Shown here: positions 12,719 through 23,825 of the stretch, one piece after another
Position numbering within the stretch: the first letter of the stretch is position 1
Layout of the letters: each line of letters starts with the position of its first letter
Origin: Sisyra terminalis
Lineage: Eukaryota; Arthropoda; Insecta; Neuroptera; Sisyridae
Assembly: GCA_958496175.1 (NCBI GenBank)
Contig: OY292275.1
Span: 27,133,001-27,197,000 of the forward strand
DNA: 64,000 nt
Direction: 5' to 3'
Made by a program: the position numbers and the translations under genes
Notes under the pieces: model-generated
What the model was told of the DNA's origin: nothing
The model's input: the letters and a program-made list of their open reading frames with translations, nothing else
Database searches by the model: none

Positions 12719-14186
12719 AAAAAAAATTTGGAGAATCTACTCCGAAGTAAAAAGATCTTTAAAGATTACCTATGGTAAATATATATTTCAAAGAAAATTT
12801 CAAAAAGCATTTTCAGATAATCTTATCCTCCTGTAAGTGAAACTTAATAATTTATTCGTGATACAACAAAGGCATCTTATAACAGAGTTGTTCAAAAATA
12901 AATCTTCAATTTTAATTTATAGGGAACTTGCGATGTAAGATAGTTAAACGAACGACAAAGTCGAGGACAAAAACATCTAAAAATTCTAAAATTTTCTAAA
13001 AATATTATAATGAAAAAGTTAAAGGGCTTAAAATCTTAATATTTATTTATTTTTATCTTGAACAGCCTATCTATTCGTAAAATGAGTACTCATATTAAGT
13101 CAAAAGTTTGAAAAGATTATACTCAACAACTTTCCGTGTATTATTTGTTCATTTCGATATACATTTTTATTTTTAGAAAAAAAAGATGAACAAAAGAGGT
13201 ATGAAGAAATTTGGTTCAATGAATAACAACAAAGATTTATAAAAACTTCTCAACTTGCTTACATCACGCATTTTATAAGTACTTCGATACATATATGAAT
13301 TTATATAAAAGTTTATTTATACATGGAAGAAGTTATAAAGGTAAGACAGCATAAAAATAACAAGAACAAGTTTTCGATTCTTCCATTTCTTACAATTTCT
13401 GTTTATATACTTTAAAAAGAAAACTACTTGTTTTAAACTTTGAATAATAGACCTATATTTGAAGACAGTAGCGAGTTTTTGTGGTAGACTTCTATTAAAA
13501 AACAACAGAACGAGTATAAAAGAAGTTTCCTCGTTGAAAAATCCAAGCACAAACCTCCGATTTTAACCTTAGTAATTAGTTCAATTATGTTTTTCAGTTA
13601 TAAGTTATCAAACTAACTTTTTCGAAGTTTATAACCAAGATCTTTAGTTTAAATTTCTTATTTTCTCTCTCCTTTTTTCCCCAATGTTTGCATTTCAAAA
13701 TCTTTAAGAAAATTTCTATTGAACTTTTAAGCAATTATCAATCATTTTAAAACTATTTTTTAGATCAATTTGCGCCAATATAGTGTTGCAATTAATAAGC
13801 ACTCAGCAAACTTCTATAGACCTTCATGAAGACATCCATGTGTTTTATTTTATTTAAATAAATGTACAGTAATGATGTTGTTACTGAATAGTTGAATATA
13901 AGATTCTTGTACATAAATAATATACAATTTTCAACTATTCTCATCGCTGCGTTTCTAAGCCCAAAGTTGTATCATTTTCGACTATATAGTTCGGTCATAA
14001 TAAAGTCAATTAAAATGGAAACTAAATTCTGATAGTTCCTCAAACAAGAAAGTTGAAGTAGTTTTGGTGAAAATTCATCAAAATTTGCTATTTTTTATTA
14101 ATACCTTATTGTAAAAAATATTTTTTGCTCAGTAGCTTGATTGTAAATAATCATGGGTGTAACCATATTAATTAATTTTTAAAATT

Positions 14187-14191
<5 letters not shown>
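12719..14191. other. A+T-rich non-coding sequence
   Basis: No supported gene. The 77-codon minus-strand frame at 13317-13550 has no motif and a composition typical of chance frames in this DNA. Confidence 0.5.

Positions 14192-14236
<45 letters not shown>
14192..14236. repeat. (TA)n microsatellite
   Basis: About 45 bp of uninterrupted alternating T and A. It is likely to be length-polymorphic. Confidence 0.95.
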
Positions 14237-14240
<4 letters not shown>

Positions 14241-16229
14241 TATAGGTATATGAATATCATAAATATCATAAATAATTATTGGTAGAATATATGGCAGCAC
14301 ATTTTTTGCTAAAGAATCATTCCATATGAAATCAACAAATAGTGTGCGCTGCATAATTGATGATTTGAATAAAACAATAAAATTGAGGATAATCTTTGGG
14401 ATACTAGAATTGCTTCATCCCTGATTTATTTTTATTGCTTAGTTACTTACCGGTACACGTCTGAAGTTCAAAATTGGTCAACTGTATACTTACACGTAAT
14501 GGACTATAGCTTTTAACACAGAATAAACATTTAAATGAATACTGCATTATTTGAAAGGGCAGAGTATATGTGCATTGTATATAAAAACTGTGCTGGTGGT
14601 TTGGTGGGGTTGGTTTTCAACAATTTTCACTAATATTTACTACTTTCAATGCACAAGGTGAAGTGCAATCGTTCCACTGGAGATATAATTACGCCACGTT
14701 GCATCTTTTTTTGTTTACTTCAAAAAAATAATGGAATCTATTGCAAAATTTGTTGTGTGATAAGTTTCTGTTCAACTAACAGTACTGTGTGTTTTATTGC
14801 TTTTTAAACGATATATCTTGAATTCATAAAAATGGAACTAGTGAAGTTCCTGTAAATAAATTATTTAAGTAATGGTGCAGCGTCATAATATAAAAAAAAA
14901 ATTTAATGAACTTGGGGTAGCATGACGAAGATTGTGAGTTATCAGCAGAATAGAATTTTGTTTCCACTTCTTATGTTAAACTCCAAGTATGAGGGTGTTT
15001 TAGAAACAACCAAGCAAACCATAGATAATAATCATTGTCTAGTTCTTCAAACAATTATTATGAAATGTTAATTCCCCTGATGACTCTTTTTGTGACAAAA
15101 TCGGAAGACGATGTTGTTGTGTTACGTTTATCGAATTGTTTCAAAAATACAAATTATTTTGTCTTTCATTATATAATTTAATAAAAAAGTGATATAAATT
15201 TAACAGCTTATATGTATAAATATTTTTTAAATAGTTTCACTTCAAAATCATTATCACAAACAGAAATAAATAAATCAATTTCATAAGTATTTACGTACAA
15301 CTAAACTATAATGAAATTTATCGTACAATGCCAACCAACTACCTATAAAGATATTTTTTGTCTCTCCTGGAAAAACTCATGTAAATAAATAAAGTTACTA
15401 ACCATCTTTCACGCATTAACAACTTGTATATAATTTACACACCTTATTGTTTTATGATAGCAAATTATCTTGTTTTTATTTAAATACAAAAAAATAAACT
15501 AAAATTTCGATTGTATGGGTTCAATTTTAATCCCATTTTCTAATGAAATATTTAGTTTTACTTTTTCATCAATTTTTATAAAATAGTATAGTTTGGATTT
15601 TCAAATATATCCCATTATCATTATTATCAATAATAATTATTGTTGGTATTAGGAACGTAATTAAGAACGAAAAATATGAACTCAGGGTGCATTTTTTTTA
15701 AATATGCGTGAAATTTTATTTTATCAACATTTTATTTAATTGGGATTATGTAAAATTAAACTTTCATCAATAAAAAGTTGTAACGAAAAGTGCATACGCG
15801 GTTTAAATTATTTTTGTAACAATATAGGTATACTCTTGTTTTTTTTTTTTATTAATTATTATTGTGATTCAAGTTTTACTTTTTCTAAATAAGTTAAAAA
15901 GTAATGAGATCTAAAATGCAGTAAAGTTTTTCTATGTGCCAATTTAAACAGAATGTGCAGCTTTTAGTGACATACGTCTACCAAGCTATGCCAGTGTCAC
16001 AAGCAGTCAAATTCAATTTAACTTTATAAGCTCAAGTAAAATGATCCAATTTCAAATACAAACTGTAATTAAAGGGTAAATTCTTTCAAATTTAAGGTTT
16101 ATAAAATAAAATACTTATTATTTTTTTATTTCTGTGTATTGTTGTATAAAGAAAACAAAATCAAAAATTGAATATCCAATCCTTGATAAATATTTTATTT
16201 GTTTTCGAGCCACAATTAATAAATTAATG
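14237..16229. other. A+T-rich non-coding sequence
   Basis: Nothing coding found. At about 15072-15110 CCTGATGACTC occurs upstream of GGAAGACG; this recalls the hammerhead-like motifs elsewhere but lacks a convincing stem II and the GAAA core. Confidence 0.5.
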
Positions 16230-17125
16230 AATAATAATATATTCCCTATGATTCAATTTCTTCTTATTACGACGCGTTTTATCAGTTTTCGGCTGTCATC
16301 ATCAGGTAATGATTATTTTGTCAGTTGTGAACAAATTTCATACAGGTTGTTTGTTTTGTATAATTTGTCGTTAAGGATATTTGGATCTAGTTTGTGGACT
16401 TTGTATATTTCATTTTCTTCTAGGATATTCACATGTGATCCTTTCTTGCAAATATAAAATGGCTTAAAATTTGTTTCGAAATTTGAGCATTGATAGTTTT
16501 AGTCATAAAGGTGTTTTGTAAAATTGTAAGTTGTTGTTGAAGTAGGTTTCTTGGGTGTATGTTCCTTATATCTTATTCCGAAAGATCTATCAATTTGGCC
16601 AATGTAGAATTTTTCATAGGAACCACATTTAATTTGATATATTTCGGTTTTGTTTTGTTTTTCGTTGTAATTTGGTTGTTCTACAATGGTTTAAGAATTT
16701 TCATCATGTTGTTGTTTGTTGAAAATGCGATGTTGAAGTTATTTTTCTTTAGGAAGTTGGCGATTGTAAAACTAATTAATTATGGAAGTCTGATTTTATA
16801 TATTTTTTGTTTTCTTTTGGTGGAGTGGAAGATTGATTTTTTTAGTAAATTTCGATTTTATCATATCTACGACTGAGCTGTTGTATCCGTTAGTAATGGC
16901 TATATGTTTAATTATCTTAATTTCTTCTTCAAGAGCTTTGGTGCTAAGAGGGAACTTGATCGCTCTATGCACTAAAATGTTGTAAGCTGTCATTTTTTGG
17001 TATCTTGGGTGAAATAATGTTTTATGGATGGTTGTGTTCGTTGTTGTTGGTTTTCTGTATATACTGTATGACAACTTTCCATTTTCATTGGTGATCGTTG
17101 TGTCATTCTAGAATTTCTTTCTAAT
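16230..17125 (-). pseudogene. Penelope-like retroelement remnant: RT thumb, linker and GIY-YIG endonuclease
   Basis: Read on the minus strand, about 17100-16870 gives ITNENGKLSYSIYRKPTTTN, then HPRYQKMTAYNILVHRAIKF and IIKHIAITNGYN, which match the end of the palm and the thumb of Penelope-like reverse transcriptases. After a decayed linker, about 16665-16313 gives IYQIKCGSYEKFYIGQIDRS, then GIRYKEH and ILEENEIYK. This is a GIY-YIG endonuclease domain keeping the YIG tyrosine, the arginine helix and the candidate catalytic glutamate. Stops and frameshifts interrupt it, for example after KHLYD and in the linker. Fingers, most of the palm and the N-terminus are absent, so the copy is 5'-truncated at about 17125. 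The frame ends at the TAA at 16313-16315, just before a hammerhead-like motif. It cannot encode a working protein. Confidence 0.88.
16266..16310 (-). ncRNA. Degenerate hammerhead-like motif at the 3' end of the Penelope-like element
   Basis: Just downstream of the GIY-YIG stop, the minus strand reads CCTGATGATGACAG, a loop, ACTGATAAAACGCGTCG. CTGATGA is intact (complement of 16299-16305). A stem can form between ACAG/GACAG and CTG. The expected GAAAC appears as AAAAC before GCGTC. Hammerhead motifs near the ends of Penelope-like elements are established, so the position is right. The change in the GAAA core and the broken stem suggest it is no longer active. Confidence 0.5.
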
Positions 17126-17469
17126 ATTTTTTTTCGTTCGAAATCTCAAGAAAAAAAATGTTGCTCTCATATTTTCTGAAAAAACGCTATTTCAATAAAA
17201 AGCCTGAGGTTAATCTCATTTTTTTAATACTTATTATAATTTTTTTATTATCATTTTGCTACTGTAAAGAAATTAGCACAGCATTTTGAAAATCTGTAAT
17301 TACTTTATAAACATTTAGATTATATAGCGTAAAAGACTTTATAATTAAATTTTAGTCAAAAATGAAAAATTTCTTTGATGATAACACTTCTTTGACTTAA
17401 AAAAAATGCTTAAAGAACTCATAAGTTACTTCTTTAATAGTCAACTATTTAAAATTTTAATTTTCTGAA

Positions 17470-17900
17470 ATTAATTGTTTTTTATTCAAAATTGAAACCC
17501 TACATGCTAAATTCTCTCAATATTGCGAAATTTCAATATTTAAATAATGTCTAAATTGAGCTTTTTCTGTGTATAAGTAGCGTTTTTTTGGAATTTATTC
17601 GAGTAAACAAATTTTTTCTTTCAAAATTCGGGGGAAAAAATACCCAATTATGGTGCAAAACTTGAAATTTCAATATCTTAGAAATGTCTTTCCGAGAGAA
17701 TGGCCTTTTTTTAATAGCAGTTTCCTGGAAAATATGAACGCAATAATTATTTTTCTTCCCGAAATTACAGAAAACACCGATTAATCACGCAAAAAAAATC
17801 GAAATTTCAATATCTTAATGATGCTATAAATCGAATTTTTTATTTAATTAGCGATATATTAAGTGAGAAATCAAGGTTTTAATTTGAAATTCTTGAATAT
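17470..17900. repeat. Degenerate tandem array with a 137-bp period
   Basis: The phrase GAAATTTCAATAT starts at 17527, 17664 and 17801, exactly 137 bp apart each time. It is followed by similar text each time (TTAAATAATGTC, CTTAGAAATGTC, CTTAATGATGCT). Between phrases the units are diverged. Related wording such as GCTCTCATATTTTC appears at about 17163 and 32267, so the unit may belong to a dispersed satellite-like or foldback family. No coding content. Confidence 0.65.
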
Positions 17901-19924
17901 CGAAAAAATACAAAAATATTTTGATTATTTCTTCTTAAATTGATGACAGCTATATAAAAAAAACTAATACACCCATAATTTGTAAACTTAAACATAATTT
18001 ACATTCCAAAGTGGTTACTACGTCGCGATTAAATATTATAATAAGCTTCCTGATAAGATGAAATTGTTTATTTGATCCAAGAAAATATTGCGCATAAAGT
18101 TGGGAAACTGGATTTCAACTGTTTGATGTAGTTTAAAGTAAAAATATTTTTTAATAATATCGTTATATATCTATTTATTTTGCATTAATTTGATAAATTT
18201 TATTAGTTATACTTATTTGTATGAATTTTGTATGAATTTCTGGTTCTATGAACAAGTGTAAAGTATTTGTATAGAAATACCAACAGAAGTAAAAAAATAA
18301 AATAAATAAATAAAAATTATAAACTTAAACTCATTTAAACTCCAAAATATATATACTGAAAAAAATATTTATACAACTTCAGAATACAATATCTTAAAAG
18401 TGCCAAAAGAAAGAATTATCTGTGTACTTTACTGTGGATTATTGATTTTATTGGTAAACAATTTCAGCTCTTTACTAATGAAACTGACGCCTTTGTTTCT
18501 CGACTAGAAACTGGTTTACTGTTTTTGTGGAAAAATGTTAACTTTCTGTTTAGTAATTATTTGTGAATTTAAGTATTATTTAACTTGCCTGTAATATTAT
18601 TAATATTTGTATGCGTTGATTTTTAATGTATAATGAAATAGTTATAGTAATTGTTTTTCTATTTCTAGATAGTCGATCCCTATATATTAAGTTTTTAATA
18701 CTATTAAGCATGCAAAATAATTTTGATTTTGTCTAGTAACTAATTGCATTGTTGAAAGATTTTTACTTTTCGTAAAATAATCAATCTCAAAAGGATTTAA
18801 GAACAAAAAATTAATGACAGCTCTTAATTATTAATAGAGGCCTTATTATAAGTAGTTTCAAATAACTTTAATCGGTATTTAACTTACTTTTGCATAAGTA
18901 TTCATTTATTTCCCTAAAATAATACACAAAAATATTGAAAAGTCCATTAGTGACTAGAGTAATCAAAGTTTGAAAGCTACAATTATTATAACTCCTATAT
19001 TTTTTTCAATCTTAAAGAAATCACGTTTAACGTTTAAACGTTTTTTTAATTATATTATTTCATTTCTCCTTCAATTCAATCAAAATTGGTAAACTGTCTG
19101 AACTTTAAAAGTTCATGATAAAAATTTATTTTTGATTAAGTCATAATTCAAAATATTTTATCGTACTTACCTTTAGTGAAAAAAGTACCAGCTAATTCAA
19201 TTTTAGATATGAAGGCATTAAAGAATGATTCGGGTTAAGAACATACTTATATTTCAACGATAAGTGTCACTATTGGAAAATTTAAAATTGATGTTTTATT
19301 ACTTCTATATCTATACGAGAAATGTACATTTAACTCAAGTTTCCGATTTTCGTTATGATTTAATAGAGTTTAAAAGTTTGAAAATATTTTCAACGAAATA
19401 TAAAAATAAACGATAACGCAATCCAAAGTAAGCTTAAGAGATTATTTAATAATTTTAACTTGAGCTTTTTTATCGCCAACTGCCAAAAAGAAAGTATAAA
19501 AAAAGTATACAATTGTTTTCTAACGAAAAGGACATCATGACATCCTTCATTATGTTGGAACAAAATAATAAATAAACGAAAATCAGTCGAAGGAAAATAA
19601 AACTTACAATAAGACTACAAATTTATAATTTTTGATTTTATTCTTCACTATTTCGAGGACTGTAGCTTTTTTCTGAACTTCATATTTGTAGGCTCAAGAA
19701 TTATTTTTTACAATTGTAATTGATTTGCGAGTGCTACAATTAGTCCAAATATAGAGACTGTACGTGACTTAAACAACTAATAATTAAATATTTGACATAC
19801 ACATTAAATTTTTTGAGGGTTTTTTTTCATTTTTTGAGTGATTCAAGCTTAATACGAGTGGCACATAAGTTACTTTACCATATAAAAATGCAATTTGTTT
19901 TTCTCTTAATTATTTTTGTGTCTT
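17901..19924. other. A+T-rich non-coding sequence
   Basis: No gene, RNA or clear repeat family recognised. Confidence 0.5.
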
Positions 19925-20395
19925 TTCAGGATTATAAAGTAAAATCTTTGGAAATCTAACCATGAATAAATTTACAAACGAAGAAAAATGAAGATCATTG
20001 AATTTTATTTTCAAAAGTAATACTCAATTATTTTAACACCAAGATCTTTTATGTTAATTAAATCCCAATTTATTTTTCAATACGATAATGGTCCAAAACA
20101 GAATACAAAGCCTTGCAAAAAAATTTTAAAGAAAAGAAAAACATTTTAAAAGTAATGATATGGCCTCCACTTGAATCTAATCGAGCTATTATGGTGATAA
20201 AATTGATCGACAAGTACGAAAACATACCTTAAACATTGCCTTATCTTCTAGGAAGATCTTCGGAAAAAACTTCAACAGGAATGGCAAAGAATATCGTCAA
20301 TAACACTTGACAAATTAATATCTCGTTTGCTAAAAATTGATGACGCTGTCATAAAAAAGGAGGCCACACAAGCGAATGAAAAATGTAAAATTTTA
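19925..20395 (+). pseudogene. Tc1-like transposase fossil (C-terminal half)
   Basis: Several stops and frame changes interrupt a recognisable Tc1-type DDE transposase. In order it reads NLTMNKFTN, then FIFQYDNGPKQNTK at about 20070-20105 with the second catalytic aspartate, then LNLIELLW at about 20172-20195 with the third acidic residue (glutamate), then DLRKKLQQEWQRIS and LDKLISRL at about 20250-20340, then DDAVIKK. The motifs are in family order and spacing. The N-terminal helix-turn-helix region and the first aspartate were not found. A Tc1-type terminal repeat lies 100 bp downstream, so this appears to be the 3' half of one decayed element. Confidence 0.85.
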
Positions 20396-20491
20396 TAATT
20401 TTTTCGACTTTACTTTAGAAATTATTGTTAATAAGAAATAAATACATAAAACAGCTATTTATTTGAGCACGGTTAAGAAAATAAAAATTAT

Positions 20492-20520
20492 CAGGGTAGC
20501 CAAATACTTTTGAGTGGTAG
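20492..20520 (+). repeat. Probable 3' terminal inverted repeat of the Tc1-like element
   Basis: GGTAGCCAAATACTTTTGAG followed by TGGTAG reads like the outer end of Tc1-family transposons, whose termini commonly carry a CAAAAGTATT-type core. It lies at the expected place after the transposase fossil and before unrelated transposase sequence. The matching 5' terminal repeat was not found. Confidence 0.55.
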
Positions 20521-20527
20521 AAGTATA

Positions 20528-20815
20528 CGTCTAGAGCCCCATTGCAAATTTTGAACTGCAACGTTTCAAGATCGTATAATATTTCGAAGTTCTGATTTTT
20601 TATGACTTCCAGGAATAGAATTGACAGCACCAGACTTTTTCCTTTGGAGATATCTTAAAAAAAAGATTTATGTAAATAAGCTTCGAACTATCCAACTTAA
20701 AACAAACATACAGGAGGAAATACAGCGAAGAAATGTCATGAAAAATGCCTTACAAAAGTTCTAATTGTCAAAACTGAAAATGGAGGCCATTTACGTGATA
20801 TTTCTATTATTTTTC
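20528..20815 (+). pseudogene. Second transposase fossil, mariner-like DDE type
   Basis: The + strand reads IELTAPDFFLWRYLKKKIYV at about 20618-20677, then NKLRTIQLKTNIQEEIQR, and after a frame change ENGGHLRDIS at about 20777-20806. This is the C-terminal part of the DDE transposases common in arthropods that carry a SPDLTP-DFFLWGYLK-type motif and end with a GGHLRDIIF-type motif. It differs from the Tc1 fossil next door. Upstream, APLQILNCN may be the decayed linker between catalytic residues. Stops and missing sequence make it non-functional. It starts immediately after the Tc1-type terminus, so one element probably inserted into or beside the other. Confidence 0.8.
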
Positions 20816-22404
20816 AAACAAAATCAAAATAAAATTGCGATTTTTAAGCTTTACTTACAAAAAAGAATTATTAAAATTTATTCATTTACAAAAAAGATAT
20901 TTTATTTTTAAATGGTATAGCGACTTATTTGCCATTTTGTATTTTCCTTCGAGTATTTCAGTTGACTATGCAAATAGAGATGAATAATTTTCATATATTT
21001 TGCTTTCAATCTACTCACTACTCAACTAACATATTTATATACAAACCTTGAAAACGTACTATTTTTCGTATAAAGTTGAAAAATCTCTCATTATATGTGT
21101 GATAGACTTTATATTTACTCTAGAAAGCTGTAACTATTCTAAGAGGAAATACCTGATCTCTATTTGTGTCAAATTTCAGCATTTTTGATTCAGTAGCTAT
21201 CGAGGAAATTGACTTTGACAGTTGAATTGACAGACTGATGACTAAATGCTTTGAGAATTCTTTTGTACTGAGTACTCTACAAAGTATGTTACAGAAGCCT
21301 ATTAAAAGGGTAAATGTTAGAAATGAGAAAACACTTTGAAATGTTGCAACGATCGAAATCTATTCTGTAACTATCATTCCTGGTTTATCTTCTTAAAATG
21401 CATTAAATTCTTGCAATGTATGCAACAATACATTAAATAACAAAGTAAACATAAGACTATAAGCTGTAATTCACGATTATAAAACTTAGCTTCTATGCAA
21501 CAAGCCATAATTTCTTATTTATAACCATTCTATCTCAAGTTGATGCTTTATACCGGTCATAAACTTGTTTTATTATAAAAATTAAAAAGGTAATTAAATT
21601 TTTGTATTAATTTTTTTTATTTGTTTATTCTATTGTGCATATGATATTATATTTAGTATTTAGTAGACTGAAAAAATATCAATGCATTTTCCGCTCTATT
21701 CACTAAAAAAAAATAATTGATAAAGTTTATTAATTATAAAAAGTTTTTAGTTGATTTTTTGTTCATTTATTTTGGTACTTTGAATGGTTTCTGTGTTCGC
21801 AGACACTTTGTACAAAGGCTATTTGGATACCAACCTAATTTTTATAAAGCGCTCTTACAAAGCGTAAATTAAATAGAAGTTGTCAAATTCAGTCTTATCA
21901 TTGTAAATTTAATTTAATTTTTTGGTATAATTTTCTACATGAAAATTGAAAATTGCTCTTTAACTTGATTCATTTCTGTGCGTTTACGAAAACACTTATT
22001 TTCATTCTTTTTTTTTTAATTACTCAAGCTTTGAACGTTAATAAAAAGTAATTAATCGTTTTTAAAAGTATAAATTAATTATTATAAATGTATACACTAA
22101 CTTAACTGTGTGATTGTTTTTTGCATACATCAGTCTTCCTCTTAAGTGCCGTCTTTGTTGAGTGCTTAATGAAGAAGGGCGTTCCCGTCAGTGTGTGTTC
22201 CCTACTTAATCTATGTTTCGTAGCCACGATTTTTTCTGCCTATTTGATGTTTATGCTTTATTTTGCCCTCTATTATGAGTTGTTGATGCTCATGCTCTTC
22301 ATGTCCCATAAACTAGATACTTAAAAAAAAGAAGGAATGAAATAGCTAGGGCAGATTTTCTCACCATGTTGTTTTTTGTCATATAAGGATATAACATCAT
22401 TCAA
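20816..22404. other. A+T-rich non-coding sequence
   Basis: No supported gene. The 67-codon frame at 22121-22324 is hydrophobic with no motif and no plausible splice context. Confidence 0.45.
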
Positions 22405-22424
22405 CCATATAACATGTTATATGG
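22405..22424. repeat. Perfect 20-bp palindrome
   Basis: CCATATAACATGTTATATGG reads identically on both strands and lies between two other ATATAAC-type phrases (22381-22395 and 22425-22435). It may be the centre of a small hairpin element. Confidence 0.7.
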
Positions 22425-23595
22425 TATTCTTATTAACATGTATGTATTGTTTGCAGCAGTACCTACTATTTACATATTTACAGTGCATAACTGTAAGAGT
22501 AAAATGAAAAAAATATATTTAGTATCATTTCAGGATGTTATGGAGGTATGTCAAAATGCTACCAGATAGCTAAAAATTTAGCAGAATGTTTCTTATTTAA
22601 TGTTGTAGCACCTGTGAAAATTTTAAAGCCGTTAAAAAATTAAGGCAATTTAAAAATACTATTTTTTCACGTAATCTTATGGAGAGCCGGTGATCAAACA
22701 GAATAAGTTAATTTTTATTACCAAAAAAAAAACTACCAGGGATCCCAAACTTTCAAAATATGTATTATAATTTCTAAGGAACAAATTGTGTATAAGTTTA
22801 TTTAAATTCTCTACAAAGTTTTTAAAAAACAAATAAAAAACAGACCGAAAATGTGATGTTTACTTGGTAAATTAATAAGTATATTAAAAAGTACGGCAAC
22901 ACTATCATCAGCTAAGAAGTCCCGTCTTGTATATAATACAAGCTGTGTTAGTACATTTGGTTAGATAAAATTGAAACGCATAATTTATCTTTGTCACACT
23001 CAAGAGTACACAGTATAAAGCGAAAAAGGATGAAACATATCAAACAATTTATTTTATAAATGTTGAGCATGCTCACTCACATTGTGTGAGAGAGACATAC
23101 TAATGTTGCCAACGCTGCCAACCTATAAATTCGACGGCGTTATAACGTATTATATATATAACATTATTGTTTTATTTATAATTTAATCATATTATAAAAT
23201 TCTGTATTCATAACTTATGGGAATCAAAGTCAATTTAAAATCAAAGAAAATTTAGTTTCCATAGTTAGTCAAAAATTGTCTATATTTTTGTTTTTTCTTA
23301 TTTTGTTTAAAATTTTTGATGAAATTTCCGTTTTTCTCTTAAACAATATACAGTTTTTTTTAAGTATCGACCTATTTATTTGGCTCATGGTGTGCTATTT
23401 GGCATAATTATTCACGAACTTCTATTTTAATTTAATGTACTTTTATCTCCGATTGTACCTCTGTAACATCCTTAACCTAAGTAAATAGTAAATGAAGTTA
23501 CAGGACAATTGAAAAAAAGGGATATTAAATTAACAAGTCATTCTCTGATATTAACATTTTGCCAAGCGATTTTTCTAAGATTCATGAATTATTGA
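22425..23595. other. A+T-rich non-coding sequence
   Basis: No gene found. At about 22893-23120 CGGCAACAC and TGTTGCCAACG face each other as a weak inverted pair and may mark an old MITE, but the interior does not support a boundary. Confidence 0.4.
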
Positions 23596-23599
23596 TGAA

Positions 23600-23825
23600 A
23601 CTCTACTGGGCCATTAATGTGGTTCCATAATTGGCCCAAGTATTGGCAAGCATTGATCGGCCAACCGTTGGCTGAAAGATTGACCAATTGAATAATTGTC
23701 GGCTTCTATATAAAATCCATGGGTCACTTATTGACCATTAGTGGCTCAATACTGGTATTTTGACTTTCGGCCAATTATTGTATGTCATTTATCGGCCATT
23801 CATCGACAATATTGCTTGTCTGGCG
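23600..23825. repeat. Cluster of interspersed GGCCAAT/ATTGGCC motifs
   Basis: In about 225 bp the hexamer GGCCAA/TTGGCC or close variants (GGCCATT, GACCATT, GACAATA) recur roughly every 20-30 bp in both orientations, with the spacer phrase TATTGG or CATTGATCGG. The area is more G+C-rich than its surroundings. It looks like a decayed minisatellite or the subterminal repeat zone of a DNA transposon. No terminal repeats or frame were found. Confidence 0.5.

Noticed and set aside
15072..15112. Fourth hammerhead-like motif (CCTGATGACTC)
   Set aside because: CTGATGA is present, but no stable stem II and no GAAA follow at the right distance.
16134..16876. Two + strand frames of 105-107 codons
   Set aside because: They are antisense to the Penelope-like element, which explains the low stop density.
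20415..20630. 71-codon minus-strand frame between the transposase fossils
   Set aside because: It is antisense to the Tc1-like terminus and the start of the mariner-like fossil; no motif.
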